Source of the DNA: Nitrospirota bacterium
GTDB taxonomy: Bacteria; Nitrospirota; Thermodesulfovibrionia; UBA6902
Direction: 5' to 3'
Assembly: GCA_016214845.1 (NCBI GenBank)
Contig: JACRMS010000032.1
Location: 82,655-146,654, forward strand
Length of the DNA: 64,000 bases
Part shown: positions 52,001 to 61,544 of the stretch, in pieces
Layout of the letters: every line of letters begins with the position of its first letter
How positions within the stretch are numbered: the first letter of the stretch is position 1
Program-made: the position numbers and the translations under genes
The notes under the pieces: generated by a model
Told to the model about the DNA's origin: nothing
The model's database searches: none
What the model saw: only the letters and a program-made list of their open reading frames with translations

Positions 52001-52029
52001 TTGACTTTACGTCAGGTGATATGTTAAAA
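52001..52029 (+). promoter_or_regulatory. Weak predicted promoter of rplU-rpmA
   Basis: TTGACT (52001-52006), a 17-base spacer and TTAAAA (52024-52029) lie 32 bases before the rplU start codon. The ribosome site TTGGAGGAATTT follows. The remaining 51877-52000 sequence shows no clear structure. Confidence 0.35.
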
Positions 52030-52061
52030 AATATATCTATTTTTTCAGTTGGAGGAATTTC

Positions 52062-52370
52062 ATGTACGCTATAATAGAAACAGGCGGAAAACAATACAGG
52101 GTCTCCGAGGGAGACGTCCTGAAGATAGAAAAGGTTGAAGAAACAGGCGCTGTCACCTTTGATAAGGTCCTGGCTGTCTCTGACGGAGACAAGCTTTCTG
52201 TCGGCAACCCGTTCATTTCATCTGCAACAGTGACTGCCGATGTTGTCAGTACCGGCAAAGGGAAAAAGGTCCTCGTGTTTAAAATGAGGCCGAGGAAAAA
52301 TTACAGGAAAACAAGAGGGCACAGGCAGCCTTATACGGAAGTTAAGATTAAAGAGATCAAAGTTTCATAA
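52062..52370 (+). CDS. rplU: Ribosomal protein L21
   Basis: The protein has 102 residues, standard length. L21 signatures are [18 protein letters not shown] at the start, [16 protein letters not shown] in the middle and [23 protein letters not shown] at the end. It binds 23S rRNA in the large subunit. It is first in the conserved L21-L27 pair, with rpmA 21 bases on. Confidence 0.98.
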   Translation: MYAIIETGGKQYRVSEGDVLKIEKVEETGAVTFDKVLAVSDGDKLSVGNPFISSATVTADVVSTGKGKKVLVFKMRPRKNYRKTRGHRQPYTEVKIKEIKVS

Positions 52371-52391
52371 CTATATCTTGGAGGAAGTAAC

Positions 52392-52661
52392 ATGGCCCAT
52401 AAAAAAGGCGTAGGAAGCTCACGGAACGGTCGCGATAGTCAATCACAACGCCTCGGTGTAAAAAGATACGGCGGCGAGCTTGTGAAGGCCGGCAATGTCC
52501 TTGTAAGGCAGAGAGGCACAAAATTCCATCCCGGCTTTAATGTAGGCAAGGGAAGCGACGACACACTTTTTGCCATGGTCGGCGGGATTGTGAAGTTCGA
52601 GCGCAAGGACAAAGACAGACAGCAGATAAGCGTTTATCCGGCAGCAGAGCAAAGCGCGTAG
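52392..52661 (+). CDS. rpmA: Ribosomal protein L27
   Basis: The protein has 89 residues. [20 protein letters not shown] is the usual start, followed by [20 protein letters not shown], and [19 protein letters not shown] is the core. There is no N-terminal Firmicutes-type propeptide, since it starts directly MAHKKG. GGAGGAAG precedes the ATG. A strong terminator follows the stop codon. Confidence 0.98.
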   Translation: MAHKKGVGSSRNGRDSQSQRLGVKRYGGELVKAGNVLVRQRGTKFHPGFNVGKGSDDTLFAMVGGIVKFERKDKDRQQISVYPAAEQSA

Positions 52662-52687
52662 CTGCAAAAAAACATATTAGCAATTCT

Positions 52688-52713
52688 AAAAGGCGGATTT
52701 TTGTCCGCCTTTT
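52688..52713 (+). terminator. Rho-independent terminator after rpmA
   Basis: The stem arms AAAAGGCGGA (52688-52697) and TCCGCCTTTT (52704-52713) enclose TTTTTG, and a T-run continues to about 52716. It separates rplU-rpmA from obgE. Confidence 0.9.
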
Positions 52714-52789
52714 TTATTTTTTATCTTAATATTCTGTATCCTATATTCAAAAGAACAAAGATATTAAAAGAAAATTAATCTTAAAGGAA

Positions 52790-53880
<1,091 letters not shown>

Positions 53881-54086
53881 GAGTTGTGACCCTGAAGCTG
53901 CAGGTTTATGAGAGGGGCGGTAATAAGAGGGGAAAATTCTGCTACAGCTCTGATCAAATCTTGAAACGTCCCGGGCTTGAAGACTTTGAAGGCGAATAGC
54001 CAATTCAGTTGCTTATCCTGAAAGATGGAGAAGTTTGTTTTGCAATCTTTTCAAACTAATGCCTTTGGCTTACAATGATATGTACT
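53881..54086. other. Gap after obgE
   Basis: A GTG-started 37-codon frame (53886-53999) exists but its ribosome spacing is poor, so no gene is called. Otherwise nothing is evident. Confidence 0.4.
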
Positions 54087-54263
54087 TTACCTGAGAAACG
54101 TAATGAAAAATGATATAGCCAGGGACCCCGTAATAATTATTAAAATTTTGGCAAAATCTATTAGTTCTTTAAATGACTTTTTTGACCGGGACCCATCTGC
54201 GGCGTAATTGGAACATTCTAATAGATTTAAATCGTTTCTAACTTCCTTTAGAAAAACTGTCAT
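54087..54263 (-). CDS. Small predicted membrane-anchored protein
   Basis: The 58-residue protein starts MTVFLKEVRNDLNLLEC at ATG 54263, with GGGGG seven bases upstream. It has a charged N-terminal part (ADGSRSKKSFKELIDF) and one C-terminal hydrophobic segment (AKILIIITGSLAISFFITF) ending in LR. No family is recognised. It lies downstream of a receiver-only regulator gene on the same strand. Two TGTGCC-type palindromes lie 180-230 bases upstream of its start, with a weak -24/-12-like sequence (TGGCATATTTCTTGAG, 54335-54350) between. Regulation by sigma54 is thus possible but unproven. Confidence 0.5.
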   Translation of the reverse strand: MTVFLKEVRNDLNLLECSNYAADGSRSKKSFKELIDFAKILIIITGSLAISFFITFLR

Positions 54264-54446
54264 TTGATGCCCCCTTTTTGAAAGTTCGATTCTGTCTTCT
54301 CATCTTTTTTGGATGAGTTAATTAAATTTTATAACTCAAGAAATATGCCAGCATGATTGAACAATATAAGTTTATTTTTTTATCAAACAAAATAAATGGT
54401 TAGGTCATAAAGAAGGGATAATTAAAATTTTCAGGAGGCGTTTATA

Positions 54447-54494
54447 TGTGCCATGGCACAAGAATTCATTGTCACAAATGTGTGCCATAGCACA
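54447..54494. promoter_or_regulatory. Pair of related palindromes (TGTGCCATGGCACA and TGTGCCATAGCACA)
   Basis: The first palindrome (54447-54460) is perfect over 14 bases. The second (54481-54494) has arms TGTGC/GCACA and differs in one base. Their centres are 34 bases apart, about three helical turns, as for paired activator or repressor sites. They lie between the receiver gene and the small membrane protein gene. Confidence 0.6.
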
Positions 54495-54546
54495 GCCCTG
54501 ATCATGTGTCATATTGTTTCGCAATCAGGCATATAGGCAGCACATT

Positions 54547-54924
54547 CTACTTTTGCGGCGTCTCCCGCGTGAGGGCGTTTTTGACGATCTGTTTTATCTC
54601 TTCATGCATCACCGGCTTAACAATATAATCATAAGCTCCTGCACTTAGCGCCTCTTCAGCTGTTTCCAGCGACGCATATGCCGTCATTACCACAACTGTC
54701 TGCTCCGGATTTTTCTCTTTGATCCTCTTTATCAGCTTTATCCCGTTAAGGCCCGGAAGTATGATGTCGGTGATTATCAGGTCATACTCTTTTTCTTCCA
54801 GCATGTTGAAGGCGTCTTCAGCGGAGTTGACCGCGTCAACGGTATAGCCTTCCCTTGTGAGCACCCTCTTCAGGGATTCACACAAGGTCTCTTCGTCCTC
54901 AACGATGATTAGCCGTTTCTCCAT
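54547..54924 (-). CDS. Receiver-only response regulator
   Basis: The protein has 125 residues from ATG 54924 (GGAG six bases upstream). It is a complete receiver domain: E9/D10, phospho-acceptor D53 in LIITDIILPG, switch Thr in VVMTAYAS, and Lys in IVKPV. It resembles the receiver of NtrC-type regulators but ends after 10 further residues (NALTRETPQK), so there is no output domain. An in-frame GTG at 54960 is less likely as start. Its partner is probably the transporter-fused kinase encoded upstream. A phospho-relay or protein-binding role is inferred. Confidence 0.88.
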   Translation of the reverse strand: MEKRLIIVEDEETLCESLKRVLTREGYTVDAVNSAEDAFNMLEEKEYDLIITDIILPGLNGIKLIKRIKEKNPEQTVVVMTAYASLETAEEALSAGAYDYIVKPVMHEEIKQIVKNALTRETPQK

Positions 54925-54949
54925 GTATTCTCCATTGAGCCTAAAAAAA

Positions 54950-55081
54950 CATTTATCCACAGATTGACGCAGATTATCACAGAGTAGAGACGATCCGCCG
55001 GGTCGTCTCTACACCTTTTGGATGATAAACAATATGTGTTTATTTATTTCATTGTCTTTATCTGTGAAATCTGTGGATATA
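54950..55081. repeat. Composite repeat: ATCCACAGATT...AATCTGTGGAT arms enclosing a 29-bp palindrome
   Basis: Left arm ATTTATCCACAGATTGACGCAGATT and right arm TTTATCTGTGAAATCTGTGGATAT are inverted. Between them 54984-55012 is GTAGAGACGA-TCCGCCGGG-TCGTCTCTAC with perfect ten-base arms. This looks like one repeat inserted in another. Confidence 0.75.
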
Positions 55082-55099
55082 CTCTTAATTTTTCATGCC

Positions 55100-58048
55100 T
55101 CATATTGTTTTAGGCAGTCTTATTATAAATGTTGTTCCCTTTCCCTTTTTGCTCTTCACGTTAATTGTGCCGTTATGGTCCTTTATTATGCCATAGCAGA
55201 TACTCAAACCGAGCCCCGTGCCTTTACCCGGGGTCTTTGTCGTGTAGAAGGGGTCGAATATCCGGTCTAAAACTGAATCTTCTATCCCGGCCCCGGTGTC
55301 GCTGAAGATTATCTCGACAAAGCCGTCCGTCTCTTTTATGGAAACAGCGAGCGTCCCGCCTTCAGGCATCACATCAAGGGCGTTGAGTATGAGGTTGAAA
55401 AAAACCTGCTGCATCTGGTCGGGATTTACTTTCAGGGGCGGGATACTGTCGACATCAAGCTTCATGCGGATGTTCTTGAACCTTTTATCAAAGCTCACCA
55501 GGCTGATGGTCCTGTCGAGTATCTCGGCGATTTTTATATCGGTCTTTTCCGACGCGGATATCCTGGCAAAATCCCCGAGGCTCCTGACAATCTTTACAAT
55601 CCTTTCAATATGGCTGTTGATGGTCTTCAGCGACTCCTCTGTAAAGCTCACGTCCTCCGGCGAATCGAGCTTCATCGACCTGATCTCCTGAACAAGGGAG
55701 GATATGGAAGCAAGGGGGTTTCCTATCTCATGGGAAATGCCCGCTGTCAGCCTGCCGATGCTGGCGAGTTTTGAAGAATGCAGGAGCTGCTCCTCCATTT
55801 TTTTCTTCTCTGTTATGTCCTCGATGATCACAACAAATCCTCCGGACGGGTCTTTGAGGGGATTGATGTTTATCTTGAACGACTGCATCGCTGCGGTCTG
55901 CACTATCATCTCGCCGAGCATGTTCTGTGTAAACAATTCCCTCTTGATCCAGGGCAGCAGATTTAGTACGGACGTGTTAAAGGCGGAAGAATTTTTTATG
56001 CCCGTGATAGTTTCCATTTCCCTGTTCCAGTACTTCACCATCAATAAAGAATCAACGGTCACAATGCCGACCGGCGCGCTCTCGATTATGTTTTCGCTGA
56101 ATTCTTTAAGATACGCAAGGTTCCTGTTTGCCTCCGCAAGCTCCTGCCTCGAAAGCCTGAGGGTGTCGGTTATTTGTTTTATGGAGCTTGAAAGCTCTCC
56201 CCTTTCCCGCTCGGTAAGCGTCAATTTGTCCTCCAGGATAATCGCGGCGATTGGAGAGCCCAGCGCCCCGGACAATATTTTCTCAGCCTCGTTCCTCATC
56301 CTGATGAGGTCGTCCTGGGAAATGGGATCCCTCTGAATATTATTGCGTGCAATAAAAACCTCAATGAATTCTCTTGACTCTCTCTTCCCGATATACTGGC
56401 CAAGGACATCCTCTATTTGCCTGATGCTGTAAATGCCTCTTGCGGGCAGCATCCTTGAAGAATGCGATTCGACAAACCTGAAAGCCTGCCTCTCCTCTTC
56501 GCTGTCCTGTGAAGTGAATATTGAAACACCTACGTAAAGCAAGACGTTCAAAAGAAGCCCCCAGAACAGCGAGTGGCTCCAGCGGTCCATACCTTCAAGG
56601 CCGAAGAGGGCTGTCGGGTTTAGAAGTTTCGAGTGGAACACGCCTCCCCAAAAGCCTTCGTGCTCGATGATGCCCGCCCGCATCAGGGCCGGTATCATGA
56701 GCGTATACATCCATACGCTGAAACCCGCAAGGATGCCGGCGATGGCGCCTTTTTTGTTGCCGCCCTTCCAGAAAATGCCGAACAGCAGAGGGGGCGCAAA
56801 GATTGTGACAGCTTCAAATGATTTAAGCCCGATGTCTACGAGGCTGTAAAAATTCCCGATATAGATGGCAAAGGCATAGCCTAAAAATACAAGCCCGATA
56901 ATGATGACCCTCCTCGTATTCAGGATCATTGCATAAAAACCCTTCATTGCGTTCATCCGCCAGAGAGCGGGCATCACAAAGCTGTTCATCACCATAGTGC
57001 TCAGCGCAAGCGATTCAACGATCACCATGGCAGTGGCCGCCGAGAAACCGCCGATGAATGCAAAGAGCGCAAGCAGCGGCATGCCCCTGTTTAGAGGGAT
57101 GCTGAGGACAAAAAAGTCCGCGCTTTGCTGCGGCTCGCCGAGCAAAAGCCCGCCGTAAGCAATGGGCAGGACAAAGATGTTGATGAGAAAAAGATAAAGG
57201 GGGAACAGCCACATGGCTTTTTTAATGTGCTCATGTGAAGAGTTTTCAACAACAGACACGTGAAACTGTCTCGGCAGAAACATAATAGCCATCATCGAGA
57301 GGAACGTCAGGGAAGTCCATTCAGTAAAACTCACGTTTGAATCCTGCCCAAGGAGCATAAGATTTGAAAATTGCGAATTCCTTATCTTCTCGAATATGCC
57401 GCCCACTCCGTCAAACAGCCCGTAGGTCACAAAAAGCCCGACGGATATGAAGGCCACGAGCTTTATCGCCGATTCAAAGGCAATGGCAAAGATAAGGCCG
57501 CCGTGACGCTCTGAGACGTCAACCTTTCTCGCCCCGAAAAAGATCGCAAAGACGCCTAACACGAGTGTGATAAACCATCCCGCGAAATGGCTCCCCTCCG
57601 GTTCACCCGAAAGGATAACGAAGGTGGTCATGACTGCCTTGAGCTGCAGTCCGAGGTACGGCGTTATGCCTATAACGGCAACGAGGGTCACGAGGGCTGA
57701 AAGGAAAAGCGAGTTGCCGTAGCGCGACGCTATGAAGTCCGACATCGTAGTGATCCTGTTCTCTTTGCAGATGTAAACGATCTTTCTCAGGACCACCCAC
57801 CACAGAGCGGCCATGAGAGTGGGGCCTATATAAATCGTCAGAAAGCTCAGGCCCGCGTTTGCCGCCTTGCCAACGCTGCCGTAGAAGGTCCACGACGTGC
57901 AGTAGACCGCGAGGGAAAGCGAATACACATAAGGGTTTGATACGAGATTGCTGCCTTTGCGCTCTTTCCTTTCAGCGTAATAGGCGATCAGAAAGAGCAG
58001 CACCAGATAGGCGAATATGATGGAGATCAGGACCGCGGGAGAAAACAA
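55100..58048 (-). CDS. Sodium/solute symporter-fused sensor histidine kinase (CrbS/PutP-kinase type)
   Basis: The protein has 982 residues. Residues about 1-500 form a solute:sodium symporter domain of about 13 membrane segments (YSLSLAVYCTSWTFYGSVGKA, TTMSDFIASRYG, GGFSAATAMVIVESLALSTM). A linker, a PAS domain (SAPVGIVTVDSLLMVKYWNRE), HisKA (GRLTAGISHEIGNPLASI) and HATPase (NLILNALDV, PGKGTGLGLSICYGI) follow. CrbS-type proteins of this build control acetyl-CoA synthetase in Vibrio and Pseudomonas, so acetate or a similar solute is a plausible signal, given two acs genes in the window. The start is TTG 58048, right after the small gene's TGA, with GGAGGAT as ribosome site. Confidence 0.93.
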   Translation of the reverse strand: MFSPAVLISIIFAYLVLLFLIAYYAERKERKGSNLVSNPYVYSLSLAVYCTSWTFYGSVGKAANAGLSFLTIYIGPTLMAALWWVVLRKIVYICKENRITTMSDFIASRYGNSLFLSALVTLVAVIGITPYLGLQLKAVMTTFVILSGEPEGSHFAGWFITLVLGVFAIFFGARKVDVSERHGGLIFAIAFESAIKLVAFISVGLFVTYGLFDGVGGIFEKIRNSQFSNLMLLGQDSNVSFTEWTSLTFLSMMAIMFLPRQFHVSVVENSSHEHIKKAMWLFPLYLFLINIFVLPIAYGGLLLGEPQQSADFFVLSIPLNRGMPLLALFAFIGGFSAATAMVIVESLALSTMVMNSFVMPALWRMNAMKGFYAMILNTRRVIIIGLVFLGYAFAIYIGNFYSLVDIGLKSFEAVTIFAPPLLFGIFWKGGNKKGAIAGILAGFSVWMYTLMIPALMRAGIIEHEGFWGGVFHSKLLNPTALFGLEGMDRWSHSLFWGLLLNVLLYVGVSIFTSQDSEEERQAFRFVESHSSRMLPARGIYSIRQIEDVLGQYIGKRESREFIEVFIARNNIQRDPISQDDLIRMRNEAEKILSGALGSPIAAIILEDKLTLTERERGELSSSIKQITDTLRLSRQELAEANRNLAYLKEFSENIIESAPVGIVTVDSLLMVKYWNREMETITGIKNSSAFNTSVLNLLPWIKRELFTQNMLGEMIVQTAAMQSFKININPLKDPSGGFVVIIEDITEKKKMEEQLLHSSKLASIGRLTAGISHEIGNPLASISSLVQEIRSMKLDSPEDVSFTEESLKTINSHIERIVKIVRSLGDFARISASEKTDIKIAEILDRTISLVSFDKRFKNIRMKLDVDSIPPLKVNPDQMQQVFFNLILNALDVMPEGGTLAVSIKETDGFVEIIFSDTGAGIEDSVLDRIFDPFYTTKTPGKGTGLGLSICYGIIKDHNGTINVKSKKGKGTTFIIRLPKTI

Positions 58049-58225
58049 TCATCCTCCATTGTTTCTCTTTTTTGAGTATATGGTTGCAAAGAAGATCAGG
58101 CCGATAAAAATAAGCCACGCCACGAAAAAATATTTCGACAGATCGTATTTGAATATGCTGATGACGGGCCAACTGAAAAGGACAGCCCCGAGGACAAAAA
58201 GAAATATCCAGATATCCCTCTTCAT
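58049..58225 (-). CDS. Two-TM small protein coupled to the transporter-kinase
   Basis: The 58-residue protein starts MKRDIWIFLFVLGAVLFSWP. The first helix is followed by VISIFKYDLSKYF, a second helix (VAWLIFIGLIFFATIY) and a basic tail. Such two-helix proteins often precede symporter-type kinases or carriers. Its last codons hold the GGAGG ribosome site of the kinase, and the stop touches the kinase's TTG. An upstream open frame to 58276 runs through a repeat and is not used. It probably stabilises or modulates the symporter domain. Confidence 0.75.
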   Translation of the reverse strand: MKRDIWIFLFVLGAVLFSWPVISIFKYDLSKYFFVAWLIFIGLIFFATIYSKKRNNGG

Positions 58226-58242
58226 ATACGGGATATTATAGC

Positions 58243-58365
58243 AGAAGAGCAGAAGTGCAAAAGAGCAATAGCGCAAAAGTTAAAAAAATAAAGTCCCTGT
58301 CGTTTTTTACTTCTGCACTTTTGCTCTATTGAACTTTCGCACTTTTGCACTTTTGCACTTTTCAA
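58243..58365. repeat. Hairpin element of AGAAGTGCAAAAG / CTTTTGCACTTCT units
   Basis: The left arm AGCAGAAGTGCAAAAGAGCAA and the right arm CTTCTGCACTTTTGCTCTATTG, followed by TTGCACTTTTGCACTTTTGC units, are inverted repeats built from octamers like those inside cbiD at 44591-44697. The gap to 58431 contains no gene. Confidence 0.75.
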
Positions 58366-58431
58366 AAATTCTGTTGCATTTAATGGCCTTAAAAATTACA
58401 ATAAAGCAATTCCATTATTAGGGTTGCTCTT

Positions 58432-59295
58432 ATGACTCTCTTTAAAAAGATTGCTGACTATCTGCGGCTGATAAAATTCTCGCATTCCATCTTTGCGCTT
58501 CCTTTCGCGTTTACTTCAGCGATAATTGCCGCGGGGGGCCTGCCGTCCCTTGATCAGATATTCTGGATCACGGTTGCGATGGTGAGCGGCCGGACCGGCG
58601 CGATGGGCATGAACAGGATAGTTGACAAGAACATCGACGCGCTTAATCCGAGGACCAGAAACAGGGAGCTCCCAAGGGGGGTCATAAAAACATGGGAGGC
58701 CTTTATCTTTACTGCCATTGCGTTCGCCCTCCTGCTGCTTTCCGCTTACAAGCTTAATCCCCTCTGCTTCAAAATTTCGCCGCTGTTCCTCCTGGTGCTT
58801 TTTTCTTATTCATATACGAAAAGATTCACATGGCTTTGTCACATCGTCTTGGGAATCGCGCTTTCACTCGCCCCCCTGGGCGCGTGGATTGCCGTGAAGG
58901 GGACTTTCGACACAGAGATACTGCCGCTCTGTTTCGCGGTCATGTTCTGGGTCGCGGGCTTTGACGCGCTTTACGGCCTGCAGGACATTGACTTCGACAA
59001 AACACACGGCATCTATTCCATCCCGAGCATCTTCGGCGTAAACGCCTCGCTCTGGACTGCGCGCGTATTCCATATAATCACCATAGGGCTGCTGTTAAGC
59101 CTGATACCTATTTTTAAATTGAACGGTTTTTATTTATTCGGGGTTTTACTGGCCACAGGGCTTCTGCTTTATGAGCATTCACTCGTTAAGCCCCATGACT
59201 TAAGCAAGCTCAACATCGCCTTTTTCAATATGAACGGCTACATAAGCGTCACGGTCTTTGTCTCCACCCTGTTTAATTACGTGATACCTTTATAG
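58432..59295 (+). CDS. UbiA-family polyprenyltransferase (menaquinone-type, MqnP/UbiA-like)
   Basis: The protein has 287 residues and about 8 membrane segments. The two Asp-rich motifs are AMGMNRIVDKNIDALNPRT (near 62-80) and GLQDIDFDKTHGIYSIP (near 183-199), both needed for Mg-diphosphate binding. It starts FKKIADYLRLIKFSHSIFALPFAF, the usual UbiA beginning. It attaches a polyprenyl chain to an aromatic acid in quinone synthesis. In lineages without ubiquinone this would be the futalosine menaquinone pathway; the assignment is inferred because no mqn gene lies nearby. Confidence 0.9.
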   Translation: MTLFKKIADYLRLIKFSHSIFALPFAFTSAIIAAGGLPSLDQIFWITVAMVSGRTGAMGMNRIVDKNIDALNPRTRNRELPRGVIKTWEAFIFTAIAFALLLLSAYKLNPLCFKISPLFLLVLFSYSYTKRFTWLCHIVLGIALSLAPLGAWIAVKGTFDTEILPLCFAVMFWVAGFDALYGLQDIDFDKTHGIYSIPSIFGVNASLWTARVFHIITIGLLLSLIPIFKLNGFYLFGVLLATGLLLYEHSLVKPHDLSKLNIAFFNMNGYISVTVFVSTLFNYVIPL

Positions 59296-59339
59296 CCTGT
59301 TATGCTCTTTGCCCTATGCTTTTTCTTAAAGGAAGCGAA

Positions 59340-60332
59340 ATGAAAACGAAGAACCTGATACTTCTCATTTGTCTTTTTTTACTGTCAACAATTTCCGTAA
59401 ACAAGGTCTCGGCCCAGCCTTTGCCCAAACGTGTTTATATAACCAACGTCGGCAACAATACGGTCTCGGTCCTTGACACATTAAAGAATGAAGTAGCGAT
59501 GACCCTGAGAGTCGGCGTATGGCCTTCCGGTGTAGCTATCGATCAAAATACCGGCCGGATGTATGTCGTCAATTCAAATCCCGGCGACAGCAGCATCTCC
59601 GTTATCGGTTTAAACAGTAATTCGGTGCTGTCAACGATAAAGGTAAGCAGCAGCCCCATGCATATAGTAATTGATTCCGCTGCAAGGCTTGCATATGTGA
59701 CCCATCCCGAAAACAAGGAGCGGATTATTTCGATAATAGATCTTGAGAAAAACACAGTTGCCGGGAAAATAAAGGTTGGTATGGGCGCCTTTGACGCGGG
59801 CATTATCGGTGATAAGCTTTATGTCAGCAATTCAGGCGATAAAACGGTTTCGGTCATCAGTACACAAAGCAGGACAGTAACAAAAACTATAAAGGTCAAT
59901 GAGACGCCGCTCGGCGTAGCCGCAAACCCTGTCAACCGGAAGGTGTACGTGGCCAATCACGGCAAAAATACAGTTACCGTCATCGATGCCGGAGAAGACA
60001 GGGTCTCAGCAACCATAGAGGTTGATAAGAAGCCCTGGCACATAGGAATTGATCCATCAAGGAACATGGCCTATGTTACCAACAGAGGCTCTAACACCGT
60101 TTCGGTCATAGACACCGCAGCTAATAAAGTCATAGATACAATCAGGGTGGGCAGGGAGCCGATCGGCATAGCTATAGACAGCAATAAAAATAAAGCATAC
60201 GTGGTCAACCATGCGGACAGCAGCGTATCAATAATCTACATGAGGACCAATGAAGTTACCGGCACGGTAAAGCTTGGGCTTACCCCGAACAGCCCCTACT
60301 CCGGTTCCCCGTGGGGCGCTGCCGTGTTTTAA
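59340..60332 (+). CDS. Secreted YVTN-type beta-propeller protein (paralogue)
   Basis: The protein has 330 residues from ATG 59340 (AAAGGAAG upstream). The signal peptide is about 1-25 (LILLICLFLLSTISVNKVSA). Seven blades of about 42 residues follow, for example RVYITNVGNNTVSVLDTLKN and AVDIDQN-like turns (VGVWPSGVAIDQNTGRMYV). It is similar throughout to the protein at 46871-47866, so the two arose by duplication. It is likely periplasmic or extracellular; the ligand is unknown. It directly follows the prenyltransferase gene on the same strand. Confidence 0.85.
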   Translation: MKTKNLILLICLFLLSTISVNKVSAQPLPKRVYITNVGNNTVSVLDTLKNEVAMTLRVGVWPSGVAIDQNTGRMYVVNSNPGDSSISVIGLNSNSVLSTIKVSSSPMHIVIDSAARLAYVTHPENKERIISIIDLEKNTVAGKIKVGMGAFDAGIIGDKLYVSNSGDKTVSVISTQSRTVTKTIKVNETPLGVAANPVNRKVYVANHGKNTVTVIDAGEDRVSATIEVDKKPWHIGIDPSRNMAYVTNRGSNTVSVIDTAANKVIDTIRVGREPIGIAIDSNKNKAYVVNHADSSVSIIYMRTNEVTGTVKLGLTPNSPYSGSPWGAAVF

Positions 60333-60334
60333 AT

Positions 60335-60466
60335 CATCCGCAGATGACGCAGATGACCGCAGATTTAAAAAATTTGATTAACTTATTCCTTGCTTTGCTC
60401 CAGAAACGTATGTCTGCCATTATACCGTGACCGGACGAGATTAATCTGTGTAAATCTGTGGATGAT
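60335..60466. repeat. Intergenic inverted element after the propeller gene
   Basis: ATCATCCGCAGATGACGCAGATG at the left and TTAATCTGTGTAAATCTGTGG, then ATGATA, at the right form the same arms as at 45219-45294 and 52795-52867. It lies between convergent genes and could act as a two-way terminator. Confidence 0.7.
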
Positions 60467-60468
60467 AT

Positions 60469-61539
60469 TCAATCTCTGATTCTAAGATACAAAACACTGC
60501 CTGTTATGCCGAAGACGATCAGCCCGATCCACGGGGCAAACCAGGCGGGCAGGGCGCCTGTGTTGCCGAGCGCTATGCTGACGGAATAGATCAGCCAGTA
60601 GGCCACGCTTACAAGTACCCCTATGCCGGCGGCCTTGATGCCTCCGCCCAGTCTTGAGTTTAAAGCGAGGGCCACGCCAAAGAGGACCATGATAAAATTT
60701 ATCGCGGGATAGGAAAGTTTTTCATAGAGGCGCACTGCGTATCTCAGGTTTTTAAATCCGGCCCTCTCAAGCCTCGTGTAATAAGAGTAAAGCTCGGCAA
60801 AATTCATCTCCGCGGGTTTTTTCATTTCATCGTCGAACATTTTGGGCTCCTCGATCGCGGAGGATATGAGAGAATCATATTTCCTTGACGTGTTGGCGGT
60901 GAAATCAAAGACGGTCACGTTTTTTAGTTTCCATACCCCGTCTTCCCACACAGCCTCCGCGGCTTCGGTCCTCTTTTCCAGAACAAAAGAAGGATTAAAA
61001 CTGAATATGCTCGTTTTTAAAATTTTATTCTGGTCTGCAACAAAACCATCGATACGGACCAGGCTTTTATCAATGCCCTTCAGCCACAGGGCGCCTTCCC
61101 TGAAACTGATCCTGGGCGATTCTTTCAGGATCTTCACCTTCCTTATCCATGCCGCTTTTCTGGCAGCCGCAGGCACTGCCGTCTCGCCTAACAACAGGGC
61201 GAGCAGGCTGAAAATGACCCCGATTAAAAGAAAACCCGAAAAGAGTCTCTTCGTGCTGCACCCTGAGGCCTTGATGATCAAGACCTCTCTCCATTTTGAG
61301 GCCATTCCGATAGTCATGAGGACGGAGAAAAGAGAGGCAAACGGAAGGGCATACAACATAACGCCCGGGGCCTGCAATAAGAAATACTGGCCTATCAGGT
61401 GAGCAGGGGCCTTGTGGGTGTAGAACTCGTTTATCTTGTCAAAAAACTCGGCAACGATCGCGATACTCGTAAAACTCAGAAGGAGAATTACCAGATACCG
61501 GATGAATTCTTTTAAAAAGTATTTCCTTAGAATTTTCAT
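60469..61539 (-). CDS. lptG: LPS export permease LptG
   Basis: The 356-residue YjgP/YjgQ family protein starts MKILRKYFLKEFIRYLVILL from ATG 61539. Three N-terminal membrane helices, a beta-jellyroll periplasmic domain (about 110-260) and three C-terminal helices are predicted. Family blocks are FASLFSVLMTIGMASKWREVLIIKASG, with the coupling helix towards LptB, and YEKLSYPAINFIMVLFGVALAL. With LptF it forms the inner-membrane part of the lipopolysaccharide exporter. An open frame extends to 61839 inside lptF but is not needed. The lptF stop lies 5 bases upstream. Confidence 0.88.
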   Translation of the reverse strand: MKILRKYFLKEFIRYLVILLLSFTSIAIVAEFFDKINEFYTHKAPAHLIGQYFLLQAPGVMLYALPFASLFSVLMTIGMASKWREVLIIKASGCSTKRLFSGFLLIGVIFSLLALLLGETAVPAAARKAAWIRKVKILKESPRISFREGALWLKGIDKSLVRIDGFVADQNKILKTSIFSFNPSFVLEKRTEAAEAVWEDGVWKLKNVTVFDFTANTSRKYDSLISSAIEEPKMFDDEMKKPAEMNFAELYSYYTRLERAGFKNLRYAVRLYEKLSYPAINFIMVLFGVALALNSRLGGGIKAAGIGVLVSVAYWLIYSVSIALGNTGALPAWFAPWIGLIVFGITGSVLYLRIRD

Positions 61540-61544
61540 GATGC

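Noticed and set aside
53886-53999. 37-residue ORF after obgE
   Set aside because: GTG start with only two bases to the AGGAG sequence and no recognisable protein feature.
54103-54207. 34-codon plus-strand frame (MKNDIARDP...)
   Set aside because: It is antisense to the better supported 58-residue membrane protein gene and lacks a ribosome site.
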